Positions 7,042 through 13,866 of a DNA stretch of 13,866 nucleotides are shown one piece after another (the first letter of the stretch is position 1; every line of letters starts with the position of its first letter). A model generated the notes under the pieces. That model worked only from the letters and a program-made list of their open reading frames with translations. It did no database searches and had not been told where the DNA came from. The translations under genes were made by a program, and so were the position numbers. Source of the DNA: CAZWHE01 sp964633825 (GTDB taxonomy: Bacteria > Planctomycetota > B15-G4 > CAYZWU01); assembly GCA_964633825.1 (NCBI GenBank), contig CAZWHE010000108.1, positions 1 through 13,866 of the forward strand, written 5' to 3'.

Positions 7042-10000
7042 TGTTCCTCCCCCTCCTGGGGGGATTCTTCATCGACTCTTCCGGCCGCCGATTCGAATGC
7101 GCTCTGAACGAGGGGCGCCCAGGGATCCTCTTCGGCAAACCTCTCGAGATGAGGACGCGCTCTCTCAGGGCCTTCGAGAACGAGAAGAGCCAACCCCCGT
7201 GTCAGCTCGGAAAGGGATTTCATGCCGCCCGCCTGCCGAACAGCGCGATCCATCTCCTCCCTCGCCTTCACGCGCGACCCGGTGAGAAAGAGCGCCAGTC
7301 CGTAATGGATCCGGACCACGGCCCGATCGGGATCGGCCGACAGGGTTTTTTCAAAAGCCAGAACAGCCTCGGTGTACATCTCCTGCAGAAGGAAGGAGAG
7401 ACCCCAGCGATAACCGAACTCGACGTTCTCGGGAAGCCTGGAAAACCCGACGGCCATGAGGTTGGCGGCTACGGTGTGCTCCTCCTTTCGAAGCATCGAT
7501 TTCCAGAGCCTGATCAGGTTTTGCTGAAAGAGCCTGCTCCCGGGCGCGAGGTTGAAGGCGCCCAGCCCCTTCTCGACCTGGACTTCGGCCAGCCTCCTCA
7601 GCTCCCGGTCCCTCTCGGCCGAAGGAGGCGCGGCGCTCACAATGCCCTCGCAGATCCAACAGGCGTGGCAGGCCAGATATTCGCGCAGCCCCTCGGAAAA
7701 CGTGCGGACTTGGACCACGAGATCGCGCCGATCCCGGCCTTCGAGGCCCTCCATCTCAAGCACGGAGACGGCATCCTCCTTGAGGCCGGGCTCGGCGAGC
7801 TGGACGAAATGATTGAATCCCAGGACCTCGGGCTGTTCGATAATGCGCGCGGCCCGAAACTCCACGACCGCACGATCGCGGGTATTCACGGGGAGATCGG
7901 AGAAACGCGTCCGGAAAAGCCAGTCGTTGCCGATGTAAAGCGAGAGCAACTCCATGGCGTTGCCGAGGCCGTTCACTTTGATCGCTTCCTTACCCGGACC
8001 GGAATCGATGCGCTTTTGGATCTCGCGCGGATCGAAGCGGAAGGGAGAATGGGACCCCATCAAACCGATTACGGGATAGGGAGATTCGGCCGAAGCGAGA
8101 AATACGGCCACGTTGTCGAAAACCTCGCTGAATGTATACCCGATGATCCCGAAGTCTTCCCAGTGAAGAGAATAGAGCGGGATCCAGTGGCAGAAGACAC
8201 CGCGTGGATTCAAGCGCTCGCCGACCCGTTCATAATGCTCCTTCGAGTAAAGGAAGCCCGACTCGGAACGCCCGGGATCGCCCACATTGCTGATGATCAG
8301 GTCGTAGGTGTGGGACGACGAGGCGAGAAAAATCCTGCTGTCCATGACAATGATCGGGTTGGGCGCGGTCTGTTTTCCGTTCCAGAAGTTGTTGAACAGG
8401 AGCGAAGCTTGCAGAACGCCCGGCACGGATTCCACACAGTCCACTTCCTTGGCGCCTCCCCTGAGAAGGCCCATGAGAGTGTTTCCCCTTCCGAGACCGA
8501 GGCAGAGAGCGCGGTCGGGCTCCCCCAGAAGAAGAGGGGGCAGCATGCCGAGCCGCTCTTCGAGATGAACGGCCCCGCCGGGCAATGTTGTGTTGTTGAT
8601 CTTCAGAACCGGGCCGTCCCCCCTCTTGACGACGGCCACATTGGCCGTACGGTCCTCGGAGTAGTAGAGAAGCTTTTCGTCATTGGGTGTTTTTTTCCAG
8701 AATCGGAAGTCCCCCGGCAGGCCGAGGGCGAACAAAACAGAACCCGCGCCCAGAGCCGCCGCCCCGATCCAGGTCCTGAGGTCCGACGATCGCCTCGCTC
8801 CCAGAAGAAGAAGCAGGGCCGCCGCACCGTTGAGCCCGGCAACAACAAAAACAGAGCTCGCAAGAGCAAGCTTGGAACCGATGAGACCGAATGCCGCCAT
8901 GGGCAGGCCGGCCGCGGCTCCGGCAAAGAACGCGAACTGCATATCGCCGGCAAAGCTCCCGAATCGAGAACGGGACCGCCCTCCCTCGCCGGCCGCAAGG
9001 GGAAAAGCCGTTCCCATGAGAAAGGCGGGAATGAAAAGGATGCACAGCGACGACAAGACTTCGATGAGGGCGAGCCGTCCGAAAGATTCCATCCCGCCGA
9101 AGCTGCGAAGCAGCTCGACGTAACCTTCCGTTCCGCCGGACCAATGAACGACGTTGAGCATGACAAGCACGGCCAGTCCGGCCGCGACCTGGAAGAGGGC
9201 CGCCGCGCAGCGCGAGGAGCGCACCTTTCCCGCCAACCGGGTCCCCATTCCTCCGCCCGCTGCCAGCCCGAGCAGGACGGCGAAAAGAATGCTCGAATAA
9301 GAATAGACGGAGTTCCGGAAGAACTGGGAAAGAATGCGTGTCCAGAGGACAGCCTGCCCGAGCAGGGCGGCGCCCGACAGGAAAAGAGCGGCAAAGGCCG
9401 CCACCGTCTGAACGACCTGAAAAGAGGGACGATGCCCTTCCGGAACAGGCCGGCCCGGGGCCGCGTCCTTGGGCGCTTTGTCCGGTTTGTTTTCCTTCTT
9501 ATCCCGCGCCGCTGTCATCAACAGGAAAAGAACCACGGCAACAATGATGCTGACACACCCGGCGACACGCAGAGATGAGACAACGCCCAGGTGCTCCAGC
9601 ATGAGGAAACCCGTGGTCAGGGCTCCTGCCGCGGCGCCCAGAATCCCGACGGCGAACAGCCCGCCGGCCTGGCGGCCGAAGTCGCCGGCGAGGACGCCGA
9701 AGTCGCCGGCCGGGAGGCCACTGTTCTTCTCATTCACCAAAAAGCGCCCCAGAACAGGCAGAACCCCTCCCATGAAAAAAGCGGGGAGAAAAACATAAGC
9801 CCCGGCATAGAGGAATTTCAGAGCCGAATCGGGCATTCCCCCCGAATAGTAAGACTCGGCGAGAAGGGGAAAGCCGAAAGAAGAGAGGATGCCGTATATG
9901 CCGACAACCGTTTCAAAAAGCACGAAGAGGAGGAGCCGGTTTTTCACACGGTCCCCGAGCCGTCCCAGGAAGAAACCGCCCACTGCGATGCCGGCCAGGT

Positions 10001-10142
10001 ATGCCGAAGCCACGGCACAGGCCGAATCGCTCGTGCTTCCGAAAATCCCCGCGAACTGCCTGGCCCAGACGACTTCGTAAATCAGGTTCGCAAAGGAAGC
10101 GAAAAAGAAAAGTGGAAAGATCGCGGATTTCAGATTGATCAT
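7038..10142 (-). CDS. Fused multi-TM/spermidine-synthase-like protein with TPR tail
   Basis: A 1034-residue paralogue of the next gene. Residues 1-475 hold about 13 membrane helices in two halves, marked by IYEVVWARQF (21-30) and GQAVLWTRIL (262-271), separated by a charged, proline-rich linker at 212-240. Residues 495-690 are a spermidine-synthase-like SAM domain: glycine loop LGLGRGNT at 548-555, acidic E571, LYSKEHYE at 631-638. The D-S-S-D-P site reads N619-V-G-D-P, so the catalytic aspartate is an asparagine. A CX2CX2C cluster (C825, C828, C831, with H826) sits in the linker before TPR-like helices at 890-1005. Residues 144-158 contain a 7-residue tandem duplication. ATG 10140-10142 is the only ATG near the family's usual N terminus; an in-frame stop lies at 10152-10154, and no clear Shine-Dalgarno precedes it. 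GTGA coupling suggests equal output with the 1167-residue partner. Confidence 0.86.
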   Translation of the reverse strand: MINLKSAIFPLFFFASFANLIYEVVWARQFAGIFGSTSDSACAVASAYLAGIAVGGFFLGRLGDRVKNRLLLFVLFETVVGIYGILSSFGFPLLAESYYSGGMPDSALKFLYAGAYVFLPAFFMGGVLPVLGRFLVNEKNSGLPAGDFGVLAGDFGRQAGGLFAVGILGAAAGALTTGFLMLEHLGVVSSLRVAGCVSIIVAVVLFLLMTAARDKKENKPDKAPKDAAPGRPVPEGHRPSFQVVQTVAAFAALFLSGAALLGQAVLWTRILSQFFRNSVYSYSSILFAVLLGLAAGGGMGTRLAGKVRSSRCAAALFQVAAGLAVLVMLNVVHWSGGTEGYVELLRSFGGMESFGRLALIEVLSSLCILFIPAFLMGTAFPLAAGEGGRSRSRFGSFAGDMQFAFFAGAAAGLPMAAFGLIGSKLALASSVFVVAGLNGAAALLLLLGARRSSDLRTWIGAAALGAGSVLFALGLPGDFRFWKKTPNDEKLLYYSEDRTANVAVVKRGDGPVLKINNTTLPGGAVHLEERLGMLPPLLLGEPDRALCLGLGRGNTLMGLLRGGAKEVDCVESVPGVLQASLLFNNFWNGKQTAPNPIIVMDSRIFLASSSHTYDLIISNVGDPGRSESGFLYSKEHYERVGERLNPRGVFCHWIPLYSLHWEDFGIIGYTFSEVFDNVAVFLASAESPYPVIGLMGSHSPFRFDPREIQKRIDSGPGKEAIKVNGLGNAMELLSLYIGNDWLFRTRFSDLPVNTRDRAVVEFRAARIIEQPEVLGFNHFVQLAEPGLKEDAVSVLEMEGLEGRDRRDLVVQVRTFSEGLREYLACHACWICEGIVSAAPPSAERDRELRRLAEVQVEKGLGAFNLAPGSRLFQQNLIRLWKSMLRKEEHTVAANLMAVGFSRLPENVEFGYRWGLSFLLQEMYTEAVLAFEKTLSADPDRAVVRIHYGLALFLTGSRVKAREEMDRAVRQAGGMKSLSELTRGLALLVLEGPERARPHLERFAEEDPWAPLVQSAFESAAGRVDEESPQEGEEQ
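9675..9710. repeat. In-frame 21-bp tandem duplication inside the 1034-residue gene
   Basis: The 15-mer GCCGAAGTCGCCGGC occurs at 9675-9689 and again at 9696-9710, exactly 21 bp apart. On the coding (minus) strand this gives AGDFGVL followed by AGDFGRQ, just before the membrane helix at 162-182. The length change keeps frame. Confidence 0.85.
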
Positions 10143-10186
10143 GGGCGCGATTCAAAGATAACGAGGCGACCCGTGCAGGCCCGACT

Positions 10187-10693
10187 CTATTTGCTGCGGT
10201 TATTGAAAATGTAGCCTATCTGTTTTCTGTTGATGATGACATAGGACAGACTGGAGATGAGTTTGAACTCCGGGCTGACTTTCAGATTGAGTCCGGCGAT
10301 CTTCGGGTCGCGCATAACGAAGAAATTCTTGTGAACCTCGATTCCTTCATAGGCTTCGGGGCGGATCATACCCGATATTTCGAGACCGAGCGATCCCGTA
10401 TGGTAGAGATCCACAAGCCGTGAAAAGGCGGCCTCGTCCACCATGCCTTTCATGTTCGCATCACCGGAAACATCGAGGAGCTCGTGGGCCAGGATGATTT
10501 CGTCCCTCCTGATCAGCGCCTCGTTGGACGAGATGATCTCTCCCTCCTGCACATCGATCATGGTCACGTTGTTAACGGGAATAAAATCCCGTTTCAGGCT
10601 GTCGAGGTAGTCGCTCAGCCGGATGCGCCCCGTCTCGATGAAACACTTCACCATGAACTGTTCCGTCAGGAGAATGTCTTTTATGAATTCCAT
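10187..10693 (-). CDS. Uncharacterised two-repeat protein (168 residues)
   Basis: I do not recognise a function. The pattern RIRLSDYLDS (23-32) then FIPVNNV (37-43), followed by alternating beta strands, recalls small all-beta bacterial domains of unknown function (DUF6812-like); this is a recollection, not a search result. The protein looks internally duplicated: IRRDEIILAHE at 61-71 in the first half corresponds to INRKQIGYIFN at 154-164 in the second. There is no signal peptide, membrane helix or cysteine-rich motif, so it should be cytosolic. Start ATG 10691-10693 lacks a strong Shine-Dalgarno (only GGA nearby); Met14 is an alternative but would cut the first strand. It lies 75 nt after folC and 44 nt before the fused membrane gene, on the same strand, so co-transcription with both is likely. 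A regulatory or scaffolding role for the membrane proteins is conceivable but unsupported. Confidence 0.75.
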   Translation of the reverse strand: MEFIKDILLTEQFMVKCFIETGRIRLSDYLDSLKRDFIPVNNVTMIDVQEGEIISSNEALIRRDEIILAHELLDVSGDANMKGMVDEAAFSRLVDLYHTGSLGLEISGMIRPEAYEGIEVHKNFFVMRDPKIAGLNLKVSPEFKLISSLSYVIINRKQIGYIFNNRSK

Positions 10694-10768
10694 CGATCCG
10701 TTCCAAGCAAGGCCGGACTTTTCCGAAAAAGTATCCCGGCGGCGTGCGGACTGCCAGTAAAAAGTCTT

Positions 10769-12127
10769 TTATCCGCATCGCCGGACGCCACCCTTCGTCA
10801 GGAGGGTCCGCGCTTCTCCCGCACCGTAAAAAGACCCCGTTACCAGGACGATCCCATCCGATCCGGCCAGGCGCCGGGCCAGGGCGAGCCCCTCTTCCAT
10901 TGCCGGAACCGTCCGCCCTTGCCCGCCGGCCGCGTCGGCCAGGCTCCGTTCGTCGAGAGACCTCGGGCTTTTGTATCGAACGAACACGGCCTCTGTGCAG
11001 TGGGGAAGCAGGGCTTTAAGGCACTTCTTCACACTCTTGTCCTTTGCAAGACCGAAGAGTGCGACCACGCCCTTTCCGGCCGCCATGGATTTTGCCTCTT
11101 TTGCCGCCGCCTCGATCGATCTGGGGCTGTGCGCGCCGTCGAGAACAACGGTCGGCGAGCCCGGAAAAACCTCAAAACGGCCCGGCAGACGAAGGCGGGT
11201 CAGGATTTCGGGCCGTGCTTTCTCGCCGGCAGGTATGAGGCCTCGTTTCGCAAGGAGGTGGAAAGCGGCAAGGGCGCAGGCGGCGTTCCCGGCCTGAAGC
11301 GAGGCCGGCCGCGGGGGAACGAAGGGTTGCATTCGTTCCTCTTCGACGCGGACAAAACAGAGCTCTCCCTTTCTTTCCAGATCGAAGCCCGCTCCCGGCC
11401 CGAAAAAGGGCGCGCCGCAGGCGGCCGATCGCCCCTCGATCACTTCCCGGGCGGCCGTCCCTTCTTCGAGAGAAGTCACCACCGGCACGCCGCGCTTGAT
11501 GATGCCGGCCTTTTCGCGGGCGATCATCTCCTCGGTCGTTCCGAGGCGGGGGACGTGCTCCAGCTCCACGTTGGTGATCACGGCCACGGCGGGTTCAACC
11601 ACGTTCGTGGCGTCGAGCCTTCCGCCGAGCCCCACCTCGTAAACAGCGACGTCCGGTTTCGAACCCGCGAAAACGACCATGGCCGCCGCGGTGATGAACT
11701 CGAAAAAAGTCGGGCTCAGCCCGCTCTCCCGTTTCAGGAGGCGAAGGACCTTTCCCGCCGCTTCGAGCAGCGCTTCGTCGCTCACGGGAGCTCCGTCCAG
11801 AACGATGCGCTCGCGAAGATGTTCGAGATGTGGCGAAGTATAGACGCCCGTTCTCAGCCCCGCTTCCGCGAGAAGAGACGCCGTCATGAATGCCGTGGAG
11901 CCCTTCCCCTTGCTTCCGGTGATGTGAACGCAGGGGATCCGTTTTTGCGGATTTCCGAGCGCTTCGACAAGCCTCTTCATGGCTGCCAGGTCGCACCGGA
12001 CGGCACCCGTATGGAAAGACTCCATCTTCTCGTAATCCGTGAAGGAAGACAGAATCTCAATCAGGTGGTCCACGCTTTTTGGCGGAGGATAAACCGCGGG
12101 AGCCTTTCCGTTTCTGGGTTTCTCCAT
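10769..12127 (-). CDS. folC: FolC: folylpolyglutamate synthase / dihydrofolate synthase
   Basis: A Mur-ligase-family ATPase that adds glutamates to folates and, in bifunctional forms, joins dihydropteroate to glutamate. At 452 residues it has the usual length. Visible motifs: P-loop ITGSKGKGS at 69-77; TSPHLEHLRERI at 97-108; EVGLGGRLDATNVV at 164-177; LGTTEEMIAREKAGIIK at 195-211; DGAHSP at 330-335 (usually DGAHNP); and VTGSFYGAGEAR at 429-440 in the C-terminal Rossmann domain. The first 15 residues are proline/lysine-rich and not part of the family core. Start ATG 12125-12127 has only a distant purine stretch (AGGAAGG, 12-nt gap), and a -10-like TATTAA ends 6 nt upstream, so a leaderless or near-leaderless message is possible. 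The gene heads the leftward run. In an anaerobe with CODH, polyglutamylated tetrahydrofolate would feed the methyl branch of one-carbon metabolism (inference). Confidence 0.95.
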   Translation of the reverse strand: MEKPRNGKAPAVYPPPKSVDHLIEILSSFTDYEKMESFHTGAVRCDLAAMKRLVEALGNPQKRIPCVHITGSKGKGSTAFMTASLLAEAGLRTGVYTSPHLEHLRERIVLDGAPVSDEALLEAAGKVLRLLKRESGLSPTFFEFITAAAMVVFAGSKPDVAVYEVGLGGRLDATNVVEPAVAVITNVELEHVPRLGTTEEMIAREKAGIIKRGVPVVTSLEEGTAAREVIEGRSAACGAPFFGPGAGFDLERKGELCFVRVEEERMQPFVPPRPASLQAGNAACALAAFHLLAKRGLIPAGEKARPEILTRLRLPGRFEVFPGSPTVVLDGAHSPRSIEAAAKEAKSMAAGKGVVALFGLAKDKSVKKCLKALLPHCTEAVFVRYKSPRSLDERSLADAAGGQGRTVPAMEEGLALARRLAGSDGIVLVTGSFYGAGEARTLLTKGGVRRCG

Positions 12128-12192
12128 GTCTGTTTAATACCTTCCTCTTCTCTTCATTGCAATTCGCTGTCCGATCTTTACCATCACGTTTT
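12128..12192. promoter_or_regulatory. Divergent promoter region between folC and the C26 amidotransferase
   Basis: This 65-bp gap between divergent genes must hold or overlap both promoters. Its centre is the palindrome ATTGCAAT at 12156-12163, whose TTGCAA (12157-12162) reads the same on both strands. Leftward: TTGCAA, 17 nt, TATTAA (12134-12139), 6 nt to the folC ATG. Rightward: TTGCAA, 16 nt, TACCAT (12179-12184), 8 nt to ATG 12193. Hexamer matches are 4 of 6 or so, so this is a hypothesis. Confidence 0.35.
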
Positions 12193-12933
12193 ATGAAACG
12201 CCCCCTCATCGGTCTCAACTGCGACGTGGCCGTGCACGATGACAAAACCCTCCTGTTCCAGGTCCGCGCTCCATACGCCCGGGCGGTCTGGAAGGCCGGG
12301 GGCCGCCCCGTGCTTATCCCCCCGATTGCGCGGAACGAGCCCGAGCTCGGTCTCGAGGGCTTGCACGGGCTCCTCGCGATCGGCGGCGACGACATGGAGC
12401 CCGAGCGCTACGGAAAGATGATGCGCCGCCCGGAGGAAGTTCCCCTCCACCCGCTTCGCGAAGCCTTCGATTTCGCCCTGATCGAGGCGGCGGTCCGGAA
12501 GCCGCTCCCCCTTCTCTGTGTTTGCTGCGGCCTGCAGGAGCTGGCCGTGGCCTTCGGCGGTACGATTCATCAGTTCATTCCCGACGACGTGCCCCACGCC
12601 CTGGAACACCGGGTGGTGGATGACAAGATCTCGCGCCACGAAGTCAACATCGAGAAGGGCTCCTTTCTGGAGAAGGCCCTCGGAGCCCGGATCGACGTGA
12701 ACAGCACCCACAAGCAGGCCGTCGCTTCGCCGGGCGACGGGCAGGCCGTGACGGCCCGCGCCCCCGACGGCGTAATCGAAGCGCTGGAATGCGTGGGGCC
12801 GTGCTTCACCGTCGGCGTGCAGTGGCATCCCGAGCTGATCCTCGATGAACCGGGCCAGCTCGACATATTCAAAGGCCTTGTCGAGGCCGCTGGGAATAGG
12901 GGGTTCAAAAAGGTTAAACCGGACACGACCTGA
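12193..12933 (+). CDS. Class I glutamine amidotransferase-like hydrolase (peptidase C26, gamma-Glu-GABA hydrolase-like)
   Basis: A 246-residue soluble enzyme of the family that includes PuuD, which cleaves gamma-glutamyl amides. It opens with RPLIGLNCDV, and GLLAIGGDDMEPERYG at 59-74 is the family's oxyanion-strand motif. The nucleophile elbow is PLLCVCCGLQ at 106-115 with C111 as catalytic cysteine. VNSTHKQAV is at 169-177. H212 and E214 in VGVQWHPE complete the triad. The arginine usual after the nucleophile (CRG) is a cysteine here, giving C109/C111/C112. ATG 12193 is chosen because the family starts here; an in-frame ATG at 12079 would add 38 residues overlapping folC with no family similarity. 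No Shine-Dalgarno is visible. Substrate is not determinable: gamma-glutamyl-GABA or another gamma-glutamyl amide is likely. Folate polyglutamate hydrolysis is only a thought prompted by the neighbour folC. Confidence 0.88.
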   Translation: MKRPLIGLNCDVAVHDDKTLLFQVRAPYARAVWKAGGRPVLIPPIARNEPELGLEGLHGLLAIGGDDMEPERYGKMMRRPEEVPLHPLREAFDFALIEAAVRKPLPLLCVCCGLQELAVAFGGTIHQFIPDDVPHALEHRVVDDKISRHEVNIEKGSFLEKALGARIDVNSTHKQAVASPGDGQAVTARAPDGVIEALECVGPCFTVGVQWHPELILDEPGQLDIFKGLVEAAGNRGFKKVKPDTT

Positions 12934-12944
12934 TACGTTATACT
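12914..12944 (+). promoter_or_regulatory. Weak promoter candidate for the right-edge gene
   Basis: TATACT at 12939-12944 matches a -10 box in five of six positions and lies 46 nt before the TTG start. The only -35-like sequence is TTAAAC at 12914-12919, with a 19-nt spacer, inside the end of the amidotransferase gene. The gene may instead be co-transcribed with its neighbour. Confidence 0.3.
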
Positions 12945-12978
12945 CATTGATGACTCGACCGTGCTTCGCTTCCACAAT

Positions 12979-12990
12979 GGAGGAACCTCC
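12979..12990 (+). promoter_or_regulatory. Shine-Dalgarno within a 12-nt palindrome, sets a TTG start
   Basis: GGAGG at 12979-12983 lies 7 nt before TTG at 12991, ideal spacing, and decides the start of the right-edge gene. The spacer AACCTCC makes GGAGGAACCTCC a perfect palindrome, so the ribosome site could pair with its own spacer (a GGAG/CTCC stem with a 4-nt loop). Confidence 0.7.
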
Positions 12991-13866
12991 TTGGACCCGG
13001 CAAGACTCCAGAAAGCCGCTCACATGAGCTCAGGTTCCGACAGGGCCAGAATCGTAATCCTGATCATCATTACGGCCATTATCATCGCCGCGTTCTTCTA
13101 TTTCAAACAGATGTCGGTCGACCAGCAGTCCGAAATCGACTTCACTCCCGAAGAGAGCGTTCATGCCCCCCCGGCGCGCAAGGAGGTCTATGCCCGAGTC
13201 GATCCTGCGCTGCTCACCGAGGTGAAAGACGGGACAACGGCCGAGAGGGTCGTCAAGGAGAAAGAACCTTTCCTTCACCTCATCAGGCAGGCGGCCAAGA
13301 TCATCCCCGGAGACATGGAGATTCTGGGCGTCACCGCGGCCGATCCCAAAGCCATCCTCGCCGATCCGGCCTCGTTCCGGGGAAAGCCGATGGAGATCAA
13401 GGGAAACCTCCAGTGGTTCGACAGGGAGGAGTTCCAAGACTTTAAGCTCTTCAGGGGCAGTCTCCTCACTCCGGAAGGAACTCACGTTTACTATACGGTC
13501 CTCGACATTCCCGAGGAGTTCCGTATCGGCGAGGTGATGAAGCTCCAGGGGTTCTTTTTCAAGGTCTTTTCCTTCTCCCTCGCCGACGAGAACAAGACCC
13601 GTGTCAATGACGCCCTCTTCTTCGTGGGCCGGCGCCTCGTTTCGTCCTTCTACCGGATGGAGCCCGCCACGGCCGTCGACATGGATCTCATGGATACGAT
13701 CTACGACTATACCCTGGAGGACTCGTCGAAACAGTTTCAGGAGAAACCCCTCTTCCACCTCCTCTCCTGCGTCCGGAACATCGATCAAGAAAAGTATGCT
13801 TCCATGACGTTCCCCGAGCACTTTGCCATGGACGTGATGAACGGATCGGCCATGTTCAGAGGCAAA
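12991..13866 (+). CDS. Membrane-anchored repeat protein with OB-like domains (partial, cut by right edge)
   Basis: Function not recognised. The 292 visible residues begin with a short basic stretch, then one hydrophobic helix at 21-38 (many Ile/Ala), making an N-terminally anchored protein with most of its length probably outside the cytoplasm. No lipobox or signal-peptidase site is clear. Residues 93-250 hold a helical PFLHLI segment, then FRGK at 129-132, followed by beta-rich sequence with paired glycines (MEIKGNL, KLQGFFFK) suggesting an OB-like barrel. The same unit restarts at P253 (PLFHLL) and reaches FRGK at 289-292 where the window ends. The start is TTG 12991, supported by GGAGG at 7-nt spacing; ATG 13024 would also keep the helix but has no ribosome site. 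The gene follows the amidotransferase by 57 nt. Confidence 0.75.
   Translation, partial: MDPARLQKAAHMSSGSDRARIVILIIITAIIIAAFFYFKQMSVDQQSEIDFTPEESVHAPPARKEVYARVDPALLTEVKDGTTAERVVKEKEPFLHLIRQAAKIIPGDMEILGVTAADPKAILADPASFRGKPMEIKGNLQWFDREEFQDFKLFRGSLLTPEGTHVYYTVLDIPEEFRIGEVMKLQGFFFKVFSFSLADENKTRVNDALFFVGRRLVSSFYRMEPATAVDMDLMDTIYDYTLEDSSKQFQEKPLFHLLSCVRNIDQEKYASMTFPEHFAMDVMNGSAMFRGK

Noticed and set aside
7149..9578. 809-codon open frame on the plus strand
   Set aside because: It is antisense to the 1034-residue membrane protein, has biased low-complexity composition and no recognisable domain; long shadow frames are expected at this GC.
10694..10768. Terminator between folC and the 168-residue gene
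   Set aside because: A weak bulged hairpin (GGACTTTT against AAAAGTATCC) is present, but it has no strong GC stem or clean T tract.
10484..12196. 570-codon open frame on the plus strand
   Set aside because: Antisense to folC, which has every family motif.
12184..13023. 279-codon minus-strand frame
   Set aside because: Antisense to the C26 amidotransferase with its full catalytic triad.

Overview
The window reads as dense, high-GC bacterial chromosome from an anaerobe: about 97% is coding, genes are packed with ATGA/GTGA overlaps, and one strand carries a nickel carbon monoxide dehydrogenase (CODH) operon. The sequence alone does not fix the phylum. CODH, a zinc-type methyltransferase and large membrane-anchored spermidine-synthase-like proteins fit several poorly cultured anaerobic lineages. 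No mobile elements, RNA genes or CRISPR arrays were seen.

Layout. Eight genes run leftward from 12127 to the left edge: folC; a 168-residue uncharacterised protein; two giant 'fused' membrane/spermidine-synthase-like proteins in tandem (1034 and 1167 residues, joined by a GTGA overlap); a 115-bp gap with a weak promoter candidate; a core MetE-like zinc methyltransferase; two different CooC nickel-insertion ATPases; and the first 267 residues of CooS. The last four are joined by ATGA, ATGA and a 4-nt spacer, so they are almost certainly one translationally coupled operon. Two genes run rightward from 12193: a class I glutamine amidotransferase of the peptidase C26 (gamma-Glu-GABA hydrolase-like) family, and a membrane-anchored repeat protein cut by the right edge.

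How the genes may work together. CooS oxidises CO or reduces CO2, and the CooC ATPases supply nickel to its C-cluster. The methyltransferase has the full zinc-ligand set of methionine synthases but only the catalytic half of MetE. Next to CODH, this fits a folate-independent methionine synthase taking methyl groups from a corrinoid protein of the Wood-Ljungdahl branch (inference). folC, which polyglutamates folates, suits the same one-carbon context. The two fused membrane proteins are the least understood part: their SAM-fold domains lack the acidic residues that spermidine synthases use, and they carry TPR or HEAT tails, so their substrate is open.

Less expected signals include a divergent promoter region where one palindromic TTGCAA could serve both directions with nearly leaderless starts, a Shine-Dalgarno sequence inside a perfect 12-nt palindrome before a TTG start, a 160-residue internal repeat in the right-edge protein, and in-frame 21-bp duplications in two genes.
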